Shown: piece by piece, positions 6,783-10,461 of the stretch
Position numbering within the stretch: the stretch's first letter is position 1
How the letters are laid out: each line of letters begins with the position of its first letter
Source: Thalassospiraceae bacterium
GTDB taxonomy: Bacteria > Pseudomonadota > Alphaproteobacteria > Rhodospirillales > Magnetovibrionaceae
Length of the DNA: 10,461 bases
Assembly (NCBI GenBank): GCA_030638205.1
Contig: DAOWFB010000033.1
Coordinates: 1 to 10,461 of the forward strand
Direction of reading: 5' to 3'
Translations under genes and position numbers: made by a program
Notes under the pieces: generated by a model
The model's input: only the letters and a program-made list of their open reading frames with translations
Database searches by the model: none
What the model was told of the DNA's origin: nothing

Positions 6783-7277
6783 CTATTCTTCTTCTGCGCC
6801 ATCTTTGGCACTTAATTCATCTGCTAATTCTGCAGTCAAAAGGTCAGCCACAATTTTTATATTACCACGAAGCTTATCTGCCTTGGCTGTTTCAAGTGAT
6901 CTCAGCAGGTAATCAATATCATTTTTTATATTTATCGTTTCTTCTTCAGTTTCTCGTCCGTTTTCTGATTGGGAACCATCAAGGCCCATATAGAAATAAT
7001 CGACACCAACGCCCGTTGTTTCACCAATACGGTAAAGATGGGATGCATAAATACGCTGGTTTTCCCGTTCTAGTCGACCAATTGTGCCAGCGCCAAAACC
7101 GGTTTGGCGGTCTAGTTCGGATGCGCTAATGCCCAATACACGACGAAGTACGCGGATGCGTCTTGCAAATATGGCCTCGGATGCGCCCGCAGCTATGCCT
7201 TCTTTTTCTTTGGCACGTTCTTTGGTGTTGCTGGTGCCCAACGCCAAATTGCTGTCATTTTTCTTTTTATCCAACAC
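6783..7277 (-). CDS. XRE-family transcriptional regulator, first copy
   Basis: A 164-residue DNA-binding protein of the Cro/CI (XRE) type. After a lysine-rich, probably disordered N-terminal tail (1-35), the helix-turn-helix domain spans about 37-97. Its recognition region is SASELDRQTGFGAGTIGRLE (51-70), followed by the typical YASHLYRIGETTGVGVDYFY ending. Residues 110-150 form a likely helical C-terminal segment. The start is uncertain: the frame uses GTG at 7277, with GGGG only 2 bases upstream, and TTG at 7274 would give better spacing. There is no internal ATG before the domain. It shares its layout with the upstream regulator at 7501-7962 (HTH, aromatic VxYF-type end, C-terminal helix), so the two may be distant paralogues. 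The target is unknown. Repeats in its upstream DNA make autoregulation plausible. The reading frame beyond the stop continues to encode Pro/Lys repeats. Confidence 0.85.
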   Translation of the reverse strand: MLDKKKNDSNLALGTSNTKERAKEKEGIAAGASEAIFARRIRVLRRVLGISASELDRQTGFGAGTIGRLERENQRIYASHLYRIGETTGVGVDYFYMGLDGSQSENGRETEEETINIKNDIDYLLRSLETAKADKLRGNIKIVADLLTAELADELSAKDGAEEE

Positions 7278-7315
7278 AACCCCAATTTTTTACTTCTTGT
7301 CCGTTTAATAATTTT

Positions 7316-7353
7316 AATTTGTATTTTAATAAATTTGTATTTTAATTTGTATA
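7316..7353. repeat. Direct repeats AATTTGTATTTTAAT upstream of the first XRE gene
   Basis: AATTTGTATTTTAAT occurs exactly at 7316-7330 and 7332-7346. A third partial copy, AATTTGTATA, overlaps at 7344-7353. The block begins 39 bases upstream of the regulator's start codon, where an operator or promoter would be expected. The repeats are exact, but AT-rich DNA yields such runs easily. Confidence 0.5.
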
Positions 7354-7419
7354 GTTTGGCGTACAGACGATTTTATGCATTTTTTCTTAATACACAATCA
7401 TTAATAGCATTAAAAATAC

Positions 7420-7444
7420 ATTACCCGCTAAAATAACTGGTAAT
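7420..7444 (-). terminator. Weak hairpin or operator dyad after the second XRE gene
   Basis: ATTACC (7420-7425) and GGTAAT (7439-7444) form a perfect 6-base dyad around 13 bases. It lies about 57 bases past the stop of the 7962-7501 gene. Read on the minus strand the stem is followed by GTATTTTT, so it could be a weak intrinsic terminator. The AT-rich stem and long loop make this doubtful, and an operator for the next regulator is equally possible. Confidence 0.3.
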
Positions 7445-7500
7445 ATAGTTGAAATTTATTGGGTTTTATTAAGGAAGCGCAAGATTAAAGGGGCAAAAAA

Positions 7501-7962
7501 TTACTTTTTACTTTTGATTGCCTCGTCATCGGCTATGGATTTGACCAACTGAAACACTTGCTGGCGCACAGCTGGGCTATCTATGCGGAAATAATTGTGT
7601 ACCAATTTAATGGATTCTGGCTCTGACATTGGGTCATGGACCTTGGCATTGGTCTTGCTATCGGCTTTATCATGCTTAAATTTATCTTGGCCAGTTTCTG
7701 AAAGCCCGCTTTTATCGCTCTTGGGCAGATCTTCAAAAAAATATGCAACCGGCACGTCTAGCGCACCCGCCAAACGGAAAAGGTTGCTGGCACCCACCCG
7801 GTTGGTACCATTTTCATATTTTTGGATTTGCTGGAAGGTAACGCCTAGTTTTTTACCAATATCGGACTGGCTAATACGCATTCCTACCCGTCTGGTACGT
7901 AATCGTTTTCCAACGTGGGAATCAACCGGATCCGGCTCTTCTCTTGGGGGTCTTCTGCTCAT
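7501..7962 (-). CDS. XRE-family regulator, PraR/PhrR-like
   Basis: A 153-residue Cro/CI-type regulator. The opening DPVDSHVGKRLRTRRV, the HTH core SQSDIGKKLGVTFQQIQKYE (31-50) and the following NGTNRVGASNLFRLAGALDV with PVAYFFEDLP match a large alphaproteobacterial family. That family includes PraR/PhrR-type regulators, which often carry several paralogues per genome. After the HTH domain comes a Lys/Asp/Ser-rich linker (81-112), then a helical C-terminal segment (113-147) resembling the short C-terminal region of that family. The ATG at 7962 has AAGGA 6 bases upstream, a convincing start. It precedes the other XRE gene on the same strand by 223 bases and is divergent from ffh. It could repress its own promoter, and its binding sites may lie among the repeats at 7987-8139. 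Targets are not identifiable from sequence. Confidence 0.92.
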   Translation of the reverse strand: MSRRPPREEPDPVDSHVGKRLRTRRVGMRISQSDIGKKLGVTFQQIQKYENGTNRVGASNLFRLAGALDVPVAYFFEDLPKSDKSGLSETGQDKFKHDKADSKTNAKVHDPMSEPESIKLVHNYFRIDSPAVRQQVFQLVKSIADDEAIKSKK

Positions 7963-8147
7963 TAGTAGTCCTTGGATAGTCTATTGAGTTGAAATTTATA
8001 TTAAAGGGTCATTGATATTGGTATAATTAATTTAAATATACACGTATACATAACATCATAAAGCTTGAAATACACATCAAATCTAGCCTTGTTTAACTAT
8101 TATTATAAAATGGCTATATTCGTTCATACCATAGTATGACACGGGCG
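7963..8147. promoter_or_regulatory. AT-rich divergent control region between XRE gene and ffh
   Basis: No gene is supported in the 7963-8324 gap. This left part is very AT-rich. It carries AGTTGAAATTTAT (7987-7999) and ATTAAAGGG (8000-8008), both also present near 7447-7492, a GTATAC palindrome (8044-8049) within an imperfect dyad, and the TCATAC/GTATGA dyad at 8124-8139. The XRE promoter must be here or nearby, but I found no clear consensus boxes for it. Confidence 0.45.
8124..8139. promoter_or_regulatory. Dyad TCATAC-CATA-GTATGA upstream of ffh promoter
   Basis: Perfect 6-base half-sites (8124-8129, 8134-8139) around a 4-base spacer end 8 bases before the -35 box at 8148. The centre would be near -51 relative to the predicted start, a normal activator or repressor position. 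Size and symmetry suit a dimeric XRE regulator, such as the product of the divergent neighbour. The binding partner is inferred. Confidence 0.4.
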
Positions 8148-8176
8148 TTGACTTTATCTCAAGCCCCGCCTAGATT
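8148..8176 (+). promoter_or_regulatory. Sigma70-type promoter for ffh or a leader RNA
   Basis: TTGACT (8148-8153, 5 of 6), an exact 17-base spacer and TAGATT (8171-8176, 4 of 6) make the best promoter in the window. Transcription should begin around 8183. It would give ffh a leader of about 140 bases, with a strong stem-loop midway and a palindrome near the end. Confidence 0.7.
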
Positions 8177-8224
8177 GCCGTCCGTTCCAATAGCCTTGGG
8201 CATTTGTTGCGCTTTGAGGAGTGC

Positions 8225-8259
8225 CGCCAGTCTGCGAGTTTCGCACGCTGGCGTGTTTT
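8225..8259 (+). terminator. Strong stem-loop with T-rich tail in the ffh leader
   Basis: CGCCAG (8225-8230) pairs with CTGGCG (8248-8253), and inside it TGCGA (8233-8237) pairs with TCGCA (8241-8245) around a GTT loop. One G-U pair and one mismatch separate the two stems. TGTTTT follows directly. This has the form of an intrinsic terminator about 70 bases into the predicted ffh transcript. It could be an attenuator, or the 3' end of a small RNA of about 75-80 bases. The T-run is short, so read-through to ffh is expected. Confidence 0.5.
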
Positions 8260-8286
8260 GCGTTTGGTTAATTTATGTTTTTGTTT

Positions 8287-8298
8287 GCCAATATTGGC
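8287..8298. repeat. Perfect palindrome GCCAATATTGGC before ffh
   Basis: A perfect 12-base palindrome 26 bases upstream of the ffh ATG and 9 bases ahead of its AAGGA ribosome-binding site. It may be a protein-binding site in DNA or a short RNA hairpin affecting translation. No T-run follows. Confidence 0.5.
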
Positions 8299-8324
8299 TA
8301 AAAGTTTAAGGATTTTAAGACCGC

Positions 8325-9698
8325 ATGTTTGCGAATCTAAGCGAAAAACTAGGTGGTATACTTGATGGCTTGACCAGGCGCGGCCGCTTGGGCGCGGCTG
8401 ACGTCGATGCTGCCATGGCTGAAGTTCGCGTTGCACTTCTTGATGGCGATGTTGCGTTGCCGGTTGTTAAGGATTTTATCTCCCGGGTTCGCGAAGCAGC
8501 CCTGGGTGAAGATGTCCTGCGCTCGGTAACACCGGGACAGATGGTCATCAAAATTGTTCATGACAATTTGGTTGAAATGCTGGGCGCCGATGCCGAACCG
8601 CTTCGGGTTCATGGTAACCCACCAAATGTTGTGTTGATGGTCGGCCTTCAAGGTTCCGGTAAAACCACCACCACCGCAAAAATCGCAAAACGCCTAACAA
8701 GCTTTGACAAGAAAAAAGTTTTAATGGCGTCATTAGATATTTATCGTCCTGCCGCCCAACAACAGTTGGCGCAACTGGGCGAACAAACAGAAATAACCAC
8801 CCTGCCCATTGTGTTTGGCGAACGCCCGGTTGCAATTGCCAAGCGCGCATTAAAAGTTGGTGCCACCGAAGCATATGACGTTGTGATACTTGATAGCGCA
8901 GGGCGCCTGCATATCGATAAAGAACTGATGGACGAAGTTGCAGATGTAAGCAAAGCAACCAACCCATCTGAAACATTGCTGGTAGCAGACGCCATGACCG
9001 GACAAGACGCGGTCAATGTTGCGCGCGAATTTAAAGAAAAAATTGGTATTAGCGGAATTGTTTTAACCCGTGTTGATGGTGATGCCCGTGGCGGTGCGGC
9101 ACTGTCTATGAGGGCCGAAACCGGTGCGCCGATAAAATTCTTAGGCGTTGGTGAAAAACTTGACCAGCTAGAAGTGTTTGATGCCAGGCGTGTTGCCGGT
9201 TCTATTTTAGGCCAAGGCGACGTGGTTGGCTTGGTTGAGCGTGCCTCACAGGTTATCGAAGAAGAAGAAGCCGAAAAAACTGCCGCAAAAATGCTCAAAG
9301 GTTCATTCACATTGGGCGACATGGCAGACCAACTAGGTCAACTGCGCAAGATGGGTGACCTTAAAGGTTTGATGGGCATGATGCCCGGCATGGGAAAATT
9401 AAAAAATCAAATAAAAGATGCCAACGTAAGCGATGGCACCATTGGTCGCCAGCAGGCAATTATTTTGTCTATGACAAACAAAGAGAGAAACAACCATAAG
9501 CTTTTAAATGGTTCGCGTCGCAAACGTATTGCCGCAGGCGCAGGTGCCACGGTGCAGGAAGTAAACCGCCTTGTCAAACAGTTCGACATGATGAACAAAA
9601 TGATGAAAAAGGCAGGAAAAATGGGAAAAAAAGGCGGGGGAATGTTCCCGCCGGGAATGATGGGCGGCGGTATGCCACCTATGTCACCGTTTAAATAA
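8325..9698 (+). CDS. ffh: Signal recognition particle protein Ffh
   Basis: Ffh binds SRP RNA and hydrophobic signal sequences on nascent chains, then forms a GTPase pair with FtsY at the membrane. The 457 residues contain an N domain (1-95), a G domain and a methionine-rich M domain (about 320-457). The motifs are G1 GLQGSGKTT (107-115), DIYRPAAQQQ (138-147), DSAGR (190-194), TRVDGDARGG (248-257) and GVGEKLDQL (274-282). SRRKRIAAGAG (397-407) and EVNRLVKQF (412-420) are RNA-binding M-domain signatures. The G3 box reads DSAGR where DTAGR is usual, a mild Thr-to-Ser change. The tail is Met/Gly/Pro-rich. The ATG at 8325 gives the standard MFxNLSEKLG opening, with AAGGA rather far away (12 bases). 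It heads the ffh-rpsP-rimM order typical of alphaproteobacteria. Confidence 0.98.
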   Translation: MFANLSEKLGGILDGLTRRGRLGAADVDAAMAEVRVALLDGDVALPVVKDFISRVREAALGEDVLRSVTPGQMVIKIVHDNLVEMLGADAEPLRVHGNPPNVVLMVGLQGSGKTTTTAKIAKRLTSFDKKKVLMASLDIYRPAAQQQLAQLGEQTEITTLPIVFGERPVAIAKRALKVGATEAYDVVILDSAGRLHIDKELMDEVADVSKATNPSETLLVADAMTGQDAVNVAREFKEKIGISGIVLTRVDGDARGGAALSMRAETGAPIKFLGVGEKLDQLEVFDARRVAGSILGQGDVVGLVERASQVIEEEEAEKTAAKMLKGSFTLGDMADQLGQLRKMGDLKGLMGMMPGMGKLKNQIKDANVSDGTIGRQQAIILSMTNKERNNHKLLNGSRRKRIAAGAGATVQEVNRLVKQFDMMNKMMKKAGKMGKKGGGMFPPGMMGGGMPPMSPFK

Positions 9699-9769
9699 TT
9701 TTTAGATATTCGAGCAATTTTTTTAACAAACAAAACAATAAGACAAACACAAAATAAGGACAAAACAAC

Positions 9770-10255
9770 ATGTCGATTAAGATTAGACTTTCAAGGGGTG
9801 GCGCTAAAAAACGCCCTTACTACCGTATCGTTGTTGCAGATACCCGCAGCCCGCGTGATGGCCGCTACATCGAACGGGTTGGTACATATAACCCAATGTT
9901 AGCCAAAGACGATGCCGCCCGCGTAACGCTGGTTGAAGACCGTATCAAGCATTGGTTGGGCGAAGGTGCAAAACCATCTGATCGTGTTCATCGTTTTCTT
10001 GCTGGTGCTGGCATCATGGAGGCGCGTGCCATTCCAACCCAAACCAAAAAGGACAAGCCCAAGCCCCGCACCCTTGAACGTTTGAAAGAGCGCGAAGAAA
10101 AAGCAAAAGCCAAACTTGAAGAAGCAGCCGCCGCAGCCGCAGCTCCAGCACCTGCTGAAGAAGCTCCGGCCGAAGAAGCACCTGCTGAAGCGCCTGTAGA
10201 AGAAGCAAAAGCTGAAGAAGCGCCTGCGGCAGAAGCAGCTGAGGAAAAGGCTTAA
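9770..10255 (+). CDS. rpsP: 30S ribosomal protein S16 with extended acidic tail
   Basis: S16 binds 16S rRNA early in 30S assembly. The conserved core is residues 1-80: MSIKIRLSRGGAKKRPYYRI, DTRSPRDGRYIERVGTYNP (25-43), DRIKHWLGEGAKPSDRV (57-73) and FLAGAG. Residues 81-100 are basic. From about 101 a Lys/Glu helix leads into an Ala/Glu/Pro-rich tail of about 45 residues with irregular APAEEAPAEEAP units. The total of 161 residues is about twice the E. coli length, but such tails are common in alphaproteobacterial S16. The ATG at 9770 has AAGGA 9 bases upstream. The 71-base gap after ffh holds no terminator hairpin, so co-transcription with ffh is likely. Confidence 0.98.
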   Translation: MSIKIRLSRGGAKKRPYYRIVVADTRSPRDGRYIERVGTYNPMLAKDDAARVTLVEDRIKHWLGEGAKPSDRVHRFLAGAGIMEARAIPTQTKKDKPKPRTLERLKEREEKAKAKLEEAAAAAAAPAPAEEAPAEEAPAEAPVEEAKAEEAPAAEAAEEKA

Positions 10256-10283
10256 GGGTTAACCCCCTTGTGCCAATAGTTAA

Positions 10284-10461
10284 GTGAGCAAACTTGACCC
10301 AGCAACCGATGTAAGCCTGCTTTTAGTGGGTGTGGTGGGCGCAGCCCGCGGGCTAAAGGGCGAGGTTAGGATTAAAAGTTTTACCGATAATCCAACTGAT
10401 ATTGGATCTTATGGTGAGCTCACAAGTGAAGACGGAAAAGCTTGTTACAAAATAAAGGTAA
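10284..10461 (+). CDS. rimM: 16S rRNA processing protein RimM, 3' end outside window
   Basis: The first 59 codons of RimM, which assists maturation of the 30S head and binds S19. Residues 14-40 include LVGVVGAARGLKGEVRIKSF followed by TDNPTDIGSYG, the family's N-terminal beta-barrel signature. The gene runs off the window edge. The start is taken as GTG at 10284. The codon immediately before it is an in-frame TAA (10281-10283), so the gene cannot begin earlier. The next GTG, at 10326, would cut into the conserved domain. No clear Shine-Dalgarno precedes the GTG, which is 28 bases after the rpsP stop. Translation may be coupled to rpsP or weak. The rpsP-rimM order is conserved across bacteria and is normally followed by trmD and rplS. 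Confidence 0.93.
   Translation, partial: MSKLDPATDVSLLLVGVVGAARGLKGEVRIKSFTDNPTDIGSYGELTSEDGKACYKIKV

Larger units (their letters stand above)
7278..7500. other. AT-rich gap between the two XRE regulators
   Basis: The 223 bases hold no gene I can support. They are much richer in A and T than the flanking core genes. They contain the tandem 15-base repeats at 7316-7353, a dyad at 7420-7444, and one copy each of a 13-base and a 9-base sequence also found ahead of the upstream regulator. The second regulator's transcript would enter from the right and the first regulator's promoter should lie here. I could not pick a convincing -35/-10 pair. Confidence 0.6.

Noticed and set aside
6736..6790. 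Plus-strand Gly/Phe-rich coding stretch
   Set aside because: It has no start codon after an upstream in-frame stop and overlaps the XRE gene antisense. The periodicity is better explained by the Pro/Lys frame on the minus strand.
7316..7353. CRISPR-like repeat array
   Set aside because: The repeats are too short and AT-rich, lack unique spacers of regular length, and have no cas genes nearby.
8183..8262. 4.5S SRP RNA gene next to ffh
   Set aside because: The position is tempting, but the conserved SRP RNA core with its GGAAG-type internal loop and tetraloop is absent; the loop here is GTT.
8741..9322. Minus-strand open frame of 193 codons inside ffh
   Set aside because: It is antisense to the ffh GTPase domain, low-complexity Ser/Thr-rich, and has no ribosome-binding site that stands out.

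Overview
The window looks like chromosomal core DNA from an alphaproteobacterium, probably Rhodospirillales-like. The reasons are the dapF-mtaB-ftsY gene order, the ffh-rpsP-rimM order, a PraR/PhrR-like XRE regulator, a short FtsY without an acidic A domain, and an S16 protein with an Ala/Glu/Pro tail. These assignments rest on motif recognition only. I see no phage, transposon, CRISPR, rRNA or tRNA.

Layout. Positions 2-1174 (+) hold the 3' part of a membrane sensor histidine kinase. Next is pgk, phosphoglycerate kinase (1316-2509, +). A run of three small same-strand genes follows (2672-2899, 3008-3361, 3389-3601). Each has a good Shine-Dalgarno sequence, and a plausible sigma70 promoter lies ahead of the first. 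The first resembles YjfB-type putative motility proteins; I do not recognise the other two with confidence. Convergent to them is the minus-strand cluster dapF (6685-5840), mtaB (5833-4547), ftsY (4544-3624), with gaps of only 6 and 2 bases.

Upstream of dapF, also on the minus strand, are two XRE-family regulators (7277-6783 and 7962-7501). They sit in AT-rich DNA that carries several direct and inverted repeats. The 362-base gap at 7963-8324 separates the second regulator from the divergent ffh-rpsP-rimM run (8325 to the end, +; rimM is cut by the window edge). That gap holds a near-consensus sigma70 promoter, a dyad just upstream of it, a strong stem-loop with a T-rich tail in the ffh leader, and a perfect 12-base palindrome close to the ffh start.

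How the genes relate. Ffh and FtsY are the two partner GTPases of co-translational membrane targeting, and here they flank the regulator pair. RpsP and RimM serve 30S assembly, MtaB modifies tRNA, DapF makes meso-diaminopimelate for lysine and peptidoglycan, and Pgk is glycolytic. The less ordinary parts are the small-protein cassette, the repeat-rich regulator region, the apparent leaderless start of dapF, and an in-frame Pro/Lys-coding tail beyond the stop codon of one regulator.
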